NCBI GenBank assembly: GCA_002717225.1
Contig: PBDG01000009.1
Span: forward strand, 38,538-72,106
Length of the DNA stretch: 33,569 nt
Direction of reading: 5' to 3'
From: Rhodospirillaceae bacterium
Lineage (GTDB): Bacteria; Pseudomonadota; Alphaproteobacteria; UBA828
The notes below the pieces were generated by a model. That model ran no database searches. It worked only from the letters and a program-made list of their open reading frames with translations, and was not told the origin of the DNA. The position numbers and the translations under genes are program-made. Shown here in pieces: positions 13,638 through 22,974 of the stretch (its first letter is position 1; each line of letters begins with the position of its first letter).

Positions 13638-16535
13638 ATGCAACGCTTAAGCGAACCCTTCGGCAGCTTGATCGACCGCTCGCAATCGATCTCTTTCCGC
13701 TTTGAAGGGGAACAGGTCAGTGGCTATCGCGGTGACACCATCGCTAGCGCCCTGCTTGCAAACGGCATAACCACCTTGTCGCGCTCGTTCAAATATCACC
13801 GCCCACGCGGCGTACTGTCCATGTGCGGTCAAGATTCTAATACCATGGTGCATGTGGGGCAGAAACCTAACGTACTTGCGGATCGCGTTATGATCGAAGC
13901 CGATCTCGAGGTGCGGGCACAGAATTATTGGGGCTCGCTGGAAAACGACCGCTTAGCCATGATACGCCATGTCAGCCGTTTTTTGCCGGTCGGCTTTTAC
14001 TATAAAGCGTTCTACAAGCCGCGTTGGGGCTGGCCGTTGTGGGCCAAACTGATTCGTCGCGTTGCCGGACTGGGAACAGTTGATCTCACCACGCCACATG
14101 GTTATTACGACAAGGAATATCTTTTTACCGATGTAACCGTGATTGGCGCAGGGCCGGCGGGTATGACTGCAGCTTTGGAGGCTGCAAAGGCTGGCGCAAA
14201 AGTATTGCTGATCGATGAGAATGCAAAAATCGGTGGCACGCTTGGCTACGCGCGCTTTGACGGCGATGGCCAGAGCGGCAGAAAGACCCTCGTCGACCTA
14301 GTCGCTGAAATCGCCAACGAAAAAAACATCCGCGTGATGACGGATACTGTGTGTACTGGCTGGTATAGTGACAATTGGCTGCCTCTGATAAAGGACAACA
14401 GACTCTATAAGCTGCGCGCCGGTTCACTGGTTGTGGCGACTGGCTGCTACGAGCAGCCGCTCATTTTCCATAACAACGATTTACCAGGAATCATGCTGGG
14501 CTCCGCAGCGCAGCGTCTGATACGACTTTACGGCGTGAAGCCCGGCAACCGCGCCGTGGTGGCGACCGCAAATCGTGACGGTTACGGCGTTGCACTCGAT
14601 CTTCTGGACGCTGGCGCGGAGGTTGCCTGCGTCGTCGATGTCCGAAGCAATCCGCCAGAAGATGAAATGAGCTCGGCGCTGATGCACCGTCATGTACCAG
14701 TCCTAGTCGGCTCAACACTGCGCGAAGCAGTGCCAACGCCTGGTGGCGGCGGAGTGCGCGCGGTCAAGATCGCTCATCTCGAAAGCGCCGAGCGCGCGGC
14801 CCGGCGCTACGACAGTTTCGCCTGCGACACGATTGCCATGTCAGGCAGCTACGCGCCAGCAGCGGCGCTGCTGCATCAAGCAGGTGGGCGCGTCAGCCTG
14901 CAAGATGGAAGCGGTGGATTTAGTGTTCACGATCTACCGGCGCATATCGCAGCTGCAGGCTCGGTCACCGGCACCCAGTCACTCGACTATGTTCTAGCAG
15001 AAGGCCAAGACGCCGGCCGCCAGGCGGCGCGTGACGCCGGGTTTGAGGTGATGTCGGCAAGCGAGCCACGCAGGACCGAACCGAAGGCTTCCGCTTGGCC
15101 AATCATCAGCCACGCCAAGGGTAAGGATTTCGTCGATTTTGATGAGGATTTGCAGACCCGGGATATCGAAAACGCCCTCACCGAAGGCTATCAGCATATT
15201 CAGCTCCTCAAACGCTTTACCACTAATGGCATGGGGCCCTCACAAGGTCGCCACGCCACCCTGCCAGCGATCCGTCTTGCCGCCCGAAGAACCGGGGCAA
15301 GCCTGAATGAAACGGGTTCAACCACCTCACGCCCACCGATCGGCCCTCTCACTATGGGGCATTTAGCGGGGCGTAGCTTCGAGCCAGTGCGCTACACGGC
15401 TATGCATTTCCGCCACCTAGAACGCGGCGCCAAGATGATGCCCGCCGGAGCCTGGATGCGACCGGAATATTACGGTGACGCGCGGAACAGGTTAGAGAGC
15501 ATCGCCGCCGAGGCCAGAAATGTGCGGGAAAATGTCGGTATAATTGATGTCTCAACCCTAGGCGGACTCGAGATTCGCGGCCCCGATGCAGCGGAATTTC
15601 TTAACCGCATGTACACTTTTGCCTATCTCAAACAGCCGGTGGGGCGCTCTCGATATGTGTTAATGACCGACGAGGCCGGTGTCATCGTCGATGATGGCGT
15701 CGCCTGCCGAATTCACGAAAATTATTTCTACGTCACTGCTACCACCTCCGGCGTAGATGGCGTGTATCGGACCATGCTCTGGTACAACACCCAATGGCGC
15801 CTTAAAGTCGATATCACGCATGTTTCAGCCTCTTACGCCGGGGTAAATATCGCCGGCCCGAAAAGCCGCGAGGTGGTCGATAGAGTTTGTGACGATGTCA
15901 ATCTTACCCCTGAGGAATTCCCTTATATGGGCGTGCGGCGTGGCCACGTCGCGGGCATTCCCGCCCTCTTTCTCCGCGTCGGATTCGTCGGCGAACTCGG
16001 ATATGAATTGCATGTGCCCGCAAGCCAGGGTGAGGCCTTGTGGGACGCCCTTATTGAGGCGGGTGCGGACGCAGGCATCCGTCCCTTTGGTGTTGAGGCC
16101 CAGCGTCTGCTGCGTCTTGAAAAGGGCCATATCATTATCAGCCAAGACACAGACGGGCTAACCACACCGCCTGAGGCGGACATGGCTTGGGCAATTTCCC
16201 GCAAGAAACCCTATTATGTCGGCATGCGCTCGGTATCGATCCAGGAGGCCAGTGGCCTCACGCGCAAGCTGGTCGGTTTTGAGATTGCTGATCCGGAGAT
16301 TACTCAGCCGAAGGAATGCCACCTTGTTATACGCGGCAATACTATCACCGGACGGGTGACATCTGTGGTGCGCTCACCCACACTTGGCAAGGTTATCGGC
16401 CTCGCCTATGTCGCACCCGATCAAGCCGAGCTCGGCAACAAGATCGACATCAAAGTAGATGGCGGCGAAATGGTGCAGGCCGAAGTGGTGAAACTGCCGT
16501 TCTACGACCCGGACGGCGAGCGGCAGGAGATGTAG
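13638..16535 (+). CDS. mgdC: N-methylglutamate dehydrogenase subunit C (sarcosine oxidase alpha-like)
   Basis: A 965-aa multidomain subunit of normal length for sarcosine oxidase alpha. In order: an N-terminal Fer2-like fold (about 15-105, with SFKYHRPRGVLSMCG), a nucleotide-binding region with VTVIGAGPAGMTAALEAAKA near 166 and a second part with LVVATGCYEQP, and from about 585 a GcvT-like aminomethyltransferase domain (NVGIIDVSTLGGLEIRGPDA, GVEAQRLLRLEKGHII) that binds tetrahydrofolate. The last domain traps the one-carbon unit as 5,10-methylene-THF, which links the enzyme to the fhs gene downstream. The stop overlaps the ribosome binding site region of mgdD, 2 bases before its ATG, which implies coupling. 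Confidence 0.9.
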   Translation: MQRLSEPFGSLIDRSQSISFRFEGEQVSGYRGDTIASALLANGITTLSRSFKYHRPRGVLSMCGQDSNTMVHVGQKPNVLADRVMIEADLEVRAQNYWGSLENDRLAMIRHVSRFLPVGFYYKAFYKPRWGWPLWAKLIRRVAGLGTVDLTTPHGYYDKEYLFTDVTVIGAGPAGMTAALEAAKAGAKVLLIDENAKIGGTLGYARFDGDGQSGRKTLVDLVAEIANEKNIRVMTDTVCTGWYSDNWLPLIKDNRLYKLRAGSLVVATGCYEQPLIFHNNDLPGIMLGSAAQRLIRLYGVKPGNRAVVATANRDGYGVALDLLDAGAEVACVVDVRSNPPEDEMSSALMHRHVPVLVGSTLREAVPTPGGGGVRAVKIAHLESAERAARRYDSFACDTIAMSGSYAPAAALLHQAGGRVSLQDGSGGFSVHDLPAHIAAAGSVTGTQSLDYVLAEGQDAGRQAARDAGFEVMSASEPRRTEPKASAWPIISHAKGKDFVDFDEDLQTRDIENALTEGYQHIQLLKRFTTNGMGPSQGRHATLPAIRLAARRTGASLNETGSTTSRPPIGPLTMGHLAGRSFEPVRYTAMHFRHLERGAKMMPAGAWMRPEYYGDARNRLESIAAEARNVRENVGIIDVSTLGGLEIRGPDAAEFLNRMYTFAYLKQPVGRSRYVLMTDEAGVIVDDGVACRIHENYFYVTATTSGVDGVYRTMLWYNTQWRLKVDITHVSASYAGVNIAGPKSREVVDRVCDDVNLTPEEFPYMGVRRGHVAGIPALFLRVGFVGELGYELHVPASQGEALWDALIEAGADAGIRPFGVEAQRLLRLEKGHIIISQDTDGLTTPPEADMAWAISRKKPYYVGMRSVSIQEASGLTRKLVGFEIADPEITQPKECHLVIRGNTITGRVTSVVRSPTLGKVIGLAYVAPDQAELGNKIDIKVDGGEMVQAEVVKLPFYDPDGERQEM

Positions 16536-16537
16536 CG

Positions 16538-17236
16538 ATGGCGCTCAAACCCACCCAATGCGCCCGGCGAAGCTTCCTCTATCGGGAGCTTGAAAACTCG
16601 GGGGCAAGATTCGAGGAACTGAATGGCAGTGCCATCGCAATAAACTATGGAGATGCTGAAGGCGAGACCGCACAGGCCCGCAAACTTGGCATCTGCGATC
16701 TCTCGTCGCTCCAGCGAACCGGATTCAAGGGTTGGAACATGGCCGATTGGCTCCGCCTGCAAGGTGTAGTTTTGGCCGAGGAAAGCAACATCACCTCGCC
16801 CCAGACAGACGGTACGCGGGTCGCTCGGCTTGCCCCCGGCGAAGCCTTGGTCCTAGGAGACTATCAAGGCGGCGGGGCGCTCATTGAAAAGCTCGATAGC
16901 ACCTGGTCGATGGAAAGTGCTGACGGATGCTACCAAGTACCTCGTGCCGAAACTAATTTCTGGTTAGCACTCACGGGCACCGAGGCACCGGCACTATTTA
17001 CCAAGATCTGCGCCGTAGATCTCCGCGACCAAGCAACATCAGTGCACAGCGTGGTACAAACAAATGTGGCACGGCTGAACGCAATCATAATCCGAGGCGG
17101 CACAGCCGAAGTGCCGGTGTTTGACCTCTTGAGCGATATAGCTTCAGCTGTATACCTCTGGCGCGCGCTACTAGACGCTATGGGGGAATTCGGCGGCAAA
17201 CCGATCGGCCTCAAAGCGTTGCAAGATTTGACATAG
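16538..17236 (+). CDS. mgdD: N-methylglutamate dehydrogenase subunit D (sarcosine oxidase gamma-like)
   Basis: A 232-aa protein placed and sized like sarcosine oxidase gamma. Recognisable pieces are [25 protein letters not shown] and the C-terminal [20 protein letters not shown] region, which resemble a degenerate GcvT-like fold. The gamma subunit is structural in the heterotetramer. ATG 16538 is chosen: AGGAGA lies 7 bases upstream, inside the end of mgdC, and the open frame further upstream (to 16316) is only read-through over mgdC in another frame. It is followed 14 bases later by the folate ligase gene. Confidence 0.82.
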   Translation: MALKPTQCARRSFLYRELENSGARFEELNGSAIAINYGDAEGETAQARKLGICDLSSLQRTGFKGWNMADWLRLQGVVLAEESNITSPQTDGTRVARLAPGEALVLGDYQGGGALIEKLDSTWSMESADGCYQVPRAETNFWLALTGTEAPALFTKICAVDLRDQATSVHSVVQTNVARLNAIIIRGGTAEVPVFDLLSDIASAVYLWRALLDAMGEFGGKPIGLKALQDLT

Positions 17237-17250
17237 AAAAGGGTAGAGAG

Positions 17251-18951
17251 ATGGCGACGAGTTCACAACATAAGAACCCCAAAAGCGATATCGATATCGC
17301 CCGCGTCGCCAAAAAGCGACCGATCCTGGAGGTCGGCAAGGATCGCCTCGGTATCGGTGCAGAAAACCTAGTACCCTACGGTCACGACAAGGCCAAAATT
17401 TCTCTCGATTATATTTCTTCGCTTCCGGACAATCCTGACAGCAAGCTAATTCTCGTCACCGCTATTACGCCAACTCCAGCGGGTGAAGGCAAAACAACCA
17501 CCACTGTTGGCCTCGGCGACGGTCTTAACCGTATTGGCAAGAACGCGCTCATTTGCCTGCGCGAACCAAGCCTGGGCCCCTGCTTCGGGCTCAAGGGCGG
17601 CGCCGCCGGCGGCGGCTATGCCCAGGTGGTCCCTATGGAAGAAATCAATCTCCATTTCACCGGCGACTTTCACGCCATCAGCGCCGCCAACAATCTTCTC
17701 GCCGCAATGGTCGACAACCACATCTATTGGGGTAACCGCGCGGAGATCGATCCGCGTCGGGTGAGCTGGCGGCGCGTCGTCGATATGAACGATCGTGCGT
17801 TGCGTTCCATTGTGTCGTCTCTGGGCGGTGTCGCCAACGGCTTCCCGCGCGAGGACGGTTTTGATATCACCGTGGCTTCCGAAGTAATGGCGATCTTCTG
17901 TCTCGCCCGCGATCTTGAGGATTTACGCAGCCGCCTCGGCAATATCGTCATCGGCTACAAGCGCGACCGTACGCCGGTACGCGCCCGAGAGGTCTCAGCC
18001 GAAGGCGCGATGACCACCCTCCTCAAGGACGCGCTTGCGCCCAATCTGGTACAGACGCTGGAGAACAATCCAGCACTTGTCCATGGCGGGCCATTCGCCA
18101 ATATAGCGCATGGCTGCAATTCTGTATTGGCGACGCGGACGGCCATGAAAATCTCCGATTACGTTGTTACTGAGGCCGGCTTCGGCGCTGATCTCGGAGC
18201 TGAGAAATTTTTTGACATCAAATGCCGAAAGGCTGGACTTTCACCGAATTGCGTCGTGTTAGTAGCTACCATTCGCGCGCTGAAAATGCACGGTGGCGTG
18301 ACAAAGGACGATCTGGGTAAGGAAAATCTCGAGGCACTCGCCACTGGCATGTCCAATCTTGAGCGCCATCTGTCCAACATCCAAAAATATGGCGTACCCG
18401 TGGTGGTCGGTGTTAACCGTTTCTCCGCCGATTCTGAAGCCGAACGTCAATTGGTCGTTGAGCGCTGCCAAGCAATGGGCGTCACCGCGGTCGAAAGCGA
18501 TCATTGGGCGTCGGGCGGTGCCGGGGCCGAGGGTCTGGCGCACGCTGTGGTCGAAACTATCGATAACAAGCCTAGCAACTTCAAGCCGCTCTACGGTGAT
18601 GATATTCCACTCTGGGATAAGGTACGCACCGTCGCCCAGCAAATTTATGGCGCCGAAGACATCATCGGCGACAAGAAAGTGGTAGGCCAATTCAAGGATT
18701 TGCAGGGAGGTGGCTTTGGTGACTTTCCGGTCTGTATAGCTAAAACACAATACAGTTTCTCTACTGACCCCAATCTGAAGGGTGCGCCCACGGGCCATGT
18801 CGTACCGGTACGCGAGGTGCGTGTCTCAGCGGGCGCAGAATTTCTCGTCGTTGTATGCGGTGATATCATGACAATGCCGGGTTTACCCCGCACACCGGCC
18901 GCCAACAGTATCGATGTTGACGATAGCGGAAACATCGTGGGATTGTTTTGA
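17251..18951 (+). CDS. fhs: Formate-tetrahydrofolate ligase
   Basis: A 566-aa enzyme interconverting formate, ATP and THF with 10-formyl-THF. The nucleotide-binding loop [18 protein letters not shown] is near residues 70-87, and [22 protein letters not shown] plus the C-terminal [16 protein letters not shown] are diagnostic for the family. In methylated-amine users it either releases formate from the folate-bound C1 unit with ATP gain or assimilates it. Its location right after mgdABCD fits the methylene-THF product of that enzyme; folD and purU partners are not in the window. A GGGTAGAGAG site precedes the ATG. It ends one base before the next start codon, so the deaminase downstream is translationally coupled. 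Confidence 0.95.
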   Translation: MATSSQHKNPKSDIDIARVAKKRPILEVGKDRLGIGAENLVPYGHDKAKISLDYISSLPDNPDSKLILVTAITPTPAGEGKTTTTVGLGDGLNRIGKNALICLREPSLGPCFGLKGGAAGGGYAQVVPMEEINLHFTGDFHAISAANNLLAAMVDNHIYWGNRAEIDPRRVSWRRVVDMNDRALRSIVSSLGGVANGFPREDGFDITVASEVMAIFCLARDLEDLRSRLGNIVIGYKRDRTPVRAREVSAEGAMTTLLKDALAPNLVQTLENNPALVHGGPFANIAHGCNSVLATRTAMKISDYVVTEAGFGADLGAEKFFDIKCRKAGLSPNCVVLVATIRALKMHGGVTKDDLGKENLEALATGMSNLERHLSNIQKYGVPVVVGVNRFSADSEAERQLVVERCQAMGVTAVESDHWASGGAGAEGLAHAVVETIDNKPSNFKPLYGDDIPLWDKVRTVAQQIYGAEDIIGDKKVVGQFKDLQGGGFGDFPVCIAKTQYSFSTDPNLKGAPTGHVVPVREVRVSAGAEFLVVVCGDIMTMPGLPRTPAANSIDVDDSGNIVGLF

Positions 18952-18952
18952 C

Positions 18953-20239
18953 ATGGACCTCATTGTTCGTGGTGCCAATTTGCCGGATGGCCGCTCCGGT
19001 ATCGATATCGCAATCAAAAGTGGCAAGATCGCAGCAGTAGAAGCTAATATAGATACTTCTGCAGCGCGAGAGATAGATGCCATCGGCCGGCTCGTCACGC
19101 CGCCCTTCGTGGATTGCCACTTCCACATGGATGCCACGCTGCTCTGTGGCTACCCACGCTACAATGAAAGCGGCACTCTTCTTGAAGGTATCGAGCTCTG
19201 GGCCGAACTCAAGCCAAACCTCAGTCATGATTGGTATATCGAGCGCGCGCTCGAATATTGCGACTGGGCAGTGGGGCGCGGTCTCCTTGCCATCCGCAGC
19301 CATGTTGATACCACGGACCCCAGCCTTGGCGCTGCAAGAGCGCTGGTAGAGGTACGCGAGCAGGTTAAGGACTATATTGACCTCCAACTCGTTGCTTTCC
19401 CGCAGGATGGGTACCTAAGGTCTCCCATTGGCGTGGAGAACCTGGACAAAGCTCTAGACATGGGCATTGACGTAATCGGCGGCATCCCACATTTCGAGAG
19501 TACCAATGCTGAAGGCACCGAGGCGGTGCGACGCCTTTGCGCGCTCGCCGCCGAGCGCGGCCTGATGATCGATATGCATTGCGATGAGACCGACGACCCT
19601 AATTCCCGCCATATCGAGACGCTGGCTGCCGAGACCATCCGCCTGGGCTTGCATGGCCGGGTCGCAGGCTCCCATCTATCCTCGATGCACTCCATGGACA
19701 ATTACTATGTATCGAAACTCATTCCGCTGATGGCTGAGGCCGATATCCAGGTCATCGCCAATCCCACAGCGAATATGCTGTTGATGGGTCGCCACGACAC
19801 CTATCCCAAGCGCCGTGGTATGACTCGGGTGAAAGAATTGATGGCGGCGGGGTTAAATGTCTCTTTCGGCCAGGATTCGGTGATGGACCCTTGGTGCTCG
19901 CTCAATACGGGCGACGTGCTCGACGCCGCCCACATGGCAGTCCACGCCGGCCATCTTTCGGGCCACAATCAGATGAGCGCCTGCTTTCACGCGGTAACGG
20001 ACAATCCGGCACGTACCATGGGGATCGAAGGCTATGGCCTGGAGGTTGGCTGCAATGGCGACTTGGTGGTCCTCCAGGCGTCCGATCCGGTTGAAGCTGT
20101 GCGTCTACGCCCAACACGTCTCCATGTCGTTCGCCGCGGCAAGGTAATCGCCGAATGCCCGGCACAGACTGCCACACTCGATCTCCCTGGCCGCCCCAAA
20201 ACGACTGAGTTCATTCGCCAGACCAAACCACCGGCGTAA
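18953..20239 (+). CDS. CodA-family cytosine/creatinine deaminase-type amidohydrolase
   Basis: A 428-aa amidohydrolase, the same length as E. coli CodA (427). Metal and catalytic residues line up with a constant offset of five: H56-x-H58 in DCHFHMD, Q151, H209 and E212 in HCDETDD, H241 in GSHLSSMHS and D308 in FGQDSVMDPW. Two residues in the last motif differ from CodA: its Asp314 is Ser309 and its Phe316 is Met311, so specificity may not be cytosine. Creatinine deaminase belongs to the same group. ATG 18953 is one base after the fhs stop, making this the last gene of the N-methylglutamate operon. That placement would suit an enzyme releasing ammonia from a cyclic N-methyl or pyrimidine-like substrate. 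The upstream frame extension to 18914 is within fhs and is rejected. Confidence 0.85.
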   Translation: MDLIVRGANLPDGRSGIDIAIKSGKIAAVEANIDTSAAREIDAIGRLVTPPFVDCHFHMDATLLCGYPRYNESGTLLEGIELWAELKPNLSHDWYIERALEYCDWAVGRGLLAIRSHVDTTDPSLGAARALVEVREQVKDYIDLQLVAFPQDGYLRSPIGVENLDKALDMGIDVIGGIPHFESTNAEGTEAVRRLCALAAERGLMIDMHCDETDDPNSRHIETLAAETIRLGLHGRVAGSHLSSMHSMDNYYVSKLIPLMAEADIQVIANPTANMLLMGRHDTYPKRRGMTRVKELMAAGLNVSFGQDSVMDPWCSLNTGDVLDAAHMAVHAGHLSGHNQMSACFHAVTDNPARTMGIEGYGLEVGCNGDLVVLQASDPVEAVRLRPTRLHVVRRGKVIAECPAQTATLDLPGRPKTTEFIRQTKPPA

Positions 20240-20244
20240 TGCGC

Positions 20245-21477
20245 TTAGGCGTTCGCACGGGCAACCATCGCGTTTAACAGCACATCGCAGCCCGCCGCGA
20301 GATCACTGGGAGTGGCTTCCTCAATCTCATTGTGGCTTATGCCGTCCTCACAAGGAATGAAAATCATAGCCGTGGGGGCAATACGCGACACATAGACTGC
20401 ATCATGGCCGGCGCCTGAGGTGATCGGCCGATTCGCGTGCCCGAGACCATTCGCCGCCTTCTGCACCGCGTTGACGCAGGCTTCGTCGAAGATCACTGGC
20501 TCGGAATACCAGATACGGTTGAAATTGAGCTCAAGTCCAAGTTCGACGGCGATTTTTTCACACGCCGAATGAAACTCGTCCTCCATGCCGTCGAGAAAGT
20601 TAGCGTCCGGGTGCCTAACATCAGCACGGAAAAACACCCGGCCAGGAATCACATTAGTCGAATTAGGATGCACCTCCATATAACCAATGGTGGTACGCCC
20701 GTCGGGCATAGCAGCCTCGCCAATGCGGTGTGCCTCACTCACCATGCGTGAGACACCGACAAGAGCGTCTTTGCGGCGTTCCATAGGTGTCGTGCCAGCG
20801 TGGGACTCCATACCTAAAACTTCGATTTCAAACCAACGAATGCCTTGTACACCCTGGACTACGCCGATGGTCTTCTCTTCGGCTTCTAAGATTGGACCTT
20901 GCTCAATATGCGCTTCGAAGAAGGCGCCAAGCGGGCGCGGCGCGCATTTCAAATCGCCGTCATAACCAATGCGCTTAAGCTCATCGCCGAGTGTCGCACC
21001 GTCTTTATCGACGCAGGCAAAGCCTTCCTCCAGGCTGAATTCACCACAAAAGACGCCCGAACCAATCATCGCTGGAGCGAAACGCGAACCCTCTTCATTG
21101 GTCCAAGCAGATATTTCGATGGGCGCGTTAGTTTCGTAATTAAGATCGTTCAGCGTGCGTACCACTTCGAGTCCGGCAAGCACACCATAGATACCATCAT
21201 ATTTGCCGCCGGTTGGCTGGCTGTCGATATGGCTGCCAGTGCAGATGGGCGGCAGCGAATCATCTTTTCCCGCACGTCGTGCAAAAATGTTGCCCATCTC
21301 ATCGACGCTGACCGTACAACCCGCATCCTCACACCATTTGACATAAAGATCGCGCGCCGCCTTGTCTTCGTCGGTTAATGCCAAGCGGCATACGCCGCCC
21401 TTCTCAGTACTGCCGATCTTGGCCATCTCCATCAGACTTTCCCACAGGCGGTCACCATTTACCTTGATGTTCTGCAC
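20245..21477 (-). CDS. Zn-dependent N-carbamoyl-amino acid hydrolase (AllC/HyuC/beta-ureidopropionase type)
   Basis: A 410-aa M20-fold amidase that cleaves N-carbamoyl amino acids, N-carbamoyl-beta-alanine or allantoate to the amino compound, CO2 and ammonia. Binuclear metal ligands are visible: His and Asp in TGSHIDSQPTGGKYDGIYG, Glu in WTNEEGSRF, His in EAHIEQGP, and the final His in EDGISHNEIE. The dimerisation segment ESHAGTTPMERRKDALV is also typical. The start is GTG at 21477 with GGGAGA six bases upstream. It converges with the CodA-like gene (5-base gap) and is divergent from the DNA glycosylase gene. The substrate cannot be chosen between carbamoyl-beta-alanine, carbamoylsarcosine-like compounds, other carbamoyl amino acids and allantoate. 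It may complement or replace the two nitrilase-type enzymes nearby. Confidence 0.88.
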   Translation of the reverse strand: MQNIKVNGDRLWESLMEMAKIGSTEKGGVCRLALTDEDKAARDLYVKWCEDAGCTVSVDEMGNIFARRAGKDDSLPPICTGSHIDSQPTGGKYDGIYGVLAGLEVVRTLNDLNYETNAPIEISAWTNEEGSRFAPAMIGSGVFCGEFSLEEGFACVDKDGATLGDELKRIGYDGDLKCAPRPLGAFFEAHIEQGPILEAEEKTIGVVQGVQGIRWFEIEVLGMESHAGTTPMERRKDALVGVSRMVSEAHRIGEAAMPDGRTTIGYMEVHPNSTNVIPGRVFFRADVRHPDANFLDGMEDEFHSACEKIAVELGLELNFNRIWYSEPVIFDEACVNAVQKAANGLGHANRPITSGAGHDAVYVSRIAPTAMIFIPCEDGISHNEIEEATPSDLAAGCDVLLNAMVARANA

Positions 21478-21504
21478 GATTTTTCTCCCTAACTGGTCCA
21501 GTGT

Positions 21505-22083
21505 ATGACCCTTGGCCCGAATCGCCTCCCAATGTCAAGATTAAGCGGCATGAGTCAAAGACGGAAAGAAACAGAGGATGCGGTGCTGCCGGATGTGCTG
21601 GAGCCAGGACTCGAAGTAGTGTTTTGCGGTTCAGCGGCAGGACGTGTATCAGCCGAAGTTGGCGCCTATTATGCTGGGCCAGGCAACCGCTTTTGGCCGG
21701 TTTTGCACGCGACGGGATTGACGCCCCATAGGGTGTTGCCCGGTGACTTCCGTAGTGCGATCGATTACGGCATAGGCCTGACGGACATGAGCAAATTCCA
21801 ATCTGGTGCCGACAGCGCGCTCGCAAAGGAAGGTGATGATACTCAAGCCCTCGCCGCGAAAATAAAGGCCTATAAGCCGCGTGTCCTCGCCTTCAACGGC
21901 AAGCGCGCGGCGCGCGTCTTCTTTAATGAAATCATCGACGCGCCGCTCGGCGATTATGGCCTAAAATTACAGCGCCTGGGTTCAACAGCACTTTTTGTCC
22001 TGCCCTCGACCTCGGGCGCTGCCAGACGCTGGTGGGATGAAGCGCAATGGCACGCGCTCGCAAACTATCTTTACAAGGAATAA
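21505..22083 (+). CDS. Mismatch-specific (G:U/G:T) DNA glycosylase, Mug/TDG family
   Basis: A protein of at most 192 aa that would remove uracil or similar bases from mismatched DNA. The family core is seen as VVFCGSAAGRVSAEVGAYYAGPGNRFWPVL and the distal VLPSTSGAARRWWDEAQWH (the NPSG-like second motif appears as LPSTSG). The first motif is GSAAG instead of the GINPG of E. coli Mug, so the Asn that positions water is missing. Three in-frame ATGs (21505, 21532, 21550) are possible and none has a good ribosome binding site; the conserved region starts after the third. Its start is close to the divergent hydrolase gene and its stop is one base from the convergent nitrilase stop. It has no obvious link to the catabolic genes. 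Confidence 0.8.
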   Translation: MTLGPNRLPMSRLSGMSQRRKETEDAVLPDVLEPGLEVVFCGSAAGRVSAEVGAYYAGPGNRFWPVLHATGLTPHRVLPGDFRSAIDYGIGLTDMSKFQSGADSALAKEGDDTQALAAKIKAYKPRVLAFNGKRAARVFFNEIIDAPLGDYGLKLQRLGSTALFVLPSTSGAARRWWDEAQWHALANYLYKE

Positions 22084-22084
22084 T

Positions 22085-22954
22085 TTACGGGCGGCGCGCA
22101 GCGTGGACGTAGGTCTCGGGTCGGCGATCGCGGTAAAATTGCCACTGATCCCGTACCTCTCGGATCAGGCCGAAATCGAGATCGGAGACCACCAGAGCAT
22201 CACGATCATCCGGCCCCTGATCAAGCACATTGCCGCGCGGATCAGTGAAATAACTTGAGCCGTAAAACTGGTGATTTCCTATCACCGGCTCTACGCCGAC
22301 CCGATTGTTGGCACCAATGAAAATGCCGTTAGCGATGGCCGCCCCTGGCTGCTCTAGTGTCCAGATATGATCACTCAGGCCCCGAAAGGTGGCAGAGGGA
22401 TTGAAGACCAGCTCTGCACCATTCAGGGCAAGTTCGCGCCAGCCCTCAGGGAAGTGGCGGTCGTAGCAGATATAGACGCCGACTTTGCCCACAGCCGTCT
22501 CGAATACCGGAAAGCCGAGATTGCCATCCGCGAAATAATACTTTTCGTCAAATTTTCCAACCTTAGGAATATGAATTTTGCGGAACTTACCGCAATAACG
22601 ACCGTCGGCATCAATCACCGCGGCGGTGTTATAAAGTTTATCGTCGTCGCCAAGCTCGTAGATCGGTGAGACGATCACCATGTTAAGACGCTTGGCTGTC
22701 TCCATCATCAATTGTGTAGTCGGCCCCTCCGGAATCGCTTCAGCCGAAGCAAACCAGCGGTCATCGATCTCCGCTGGAAAGTAAGGCATAGTCCAAACTT
22801 CTTGTAGGCCCATAACCTGTACGCCTTGGCTGGCGGCATCTTCGATCAGTGCCATATGGGCTTCGGTCATCTTGTCGCGGATAGCGTCCAATGAATCGCC
22901 CAGAGGATCAGCCTTCAGCTCCATCTGGATGAGGGCGGCCTTGACAGTACTCAT
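22085..22954 (-). CDS. Nitrilase-superfamily beta-ureidopropionase-like amidohydrolase, copy 2
   Basis: A 289-aa carbon-nitrogen hydrolase with the Glu-Lys-Cys triad at E52 (GLQEVW), K126 (FRKIHIP) and C163 (YICYDRHFPEGW). The segment NGAELVFNPSAT with LSDHIWTLEQPGAAIANGIF matches beta-ureidopropionases and N-carbamoylputrescine amidases, which hydrolyse N-carbamoyl amines to the amine, CO2 and ammonia. ATG 22954 is preceded by GAGAGGAAA; the longer frame to 22987 overlaps the upstream gene and is rejected. It lies 20 bases after a close paralogue on the same strand, so the two are one transcription unit. Expected product in this context is beta-alanine, but carbamoylputrescine or another carbamoyl substrate is possible. 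Confidence 0.9.
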   Translation of the reverse strand: MSTVKAALIQMELKADPLGDSLDAIRDKMTEAHMALIEDAASQGVQVMGLQEVWTMPYFPAEIDDRWFASAEAIPEGPTTQLMMETAKRLNMVIVSPIYELGDDDKLYNTAAVIDADGRYCGKFRKIHIPKVGKFDEKYYFADGNLGFPVFETAVGKVGVYICYDRHFPEGWRELALNGAELVFNPSATFRGLSDHIWTLEQPGAAIANGIFIGANNRVGVEPVIGNHQFYGSSYFTDPRGNVLDQGPDDRDALVVSDLDFGLIREVRDQWQFYRDRRPETYVHAARRP

Positions 22955-22974
22955 AACGGTTTCCTCTCTAGCTC

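Noticed and set aside
16316-16537. N-terminal extension of the mgdD frame
   Set aside because: This stretch is mgdC in another frame; the true mgdD start at 16538 has AGGAGA at the right distance and family-like length.
18259-18798. Minus-strand open frame antisense to fhs
   Set aside because: It lies wholly inside a clear formate-tetrahydrofolate ligase and has no family signature; it is a reading-frame shadow.
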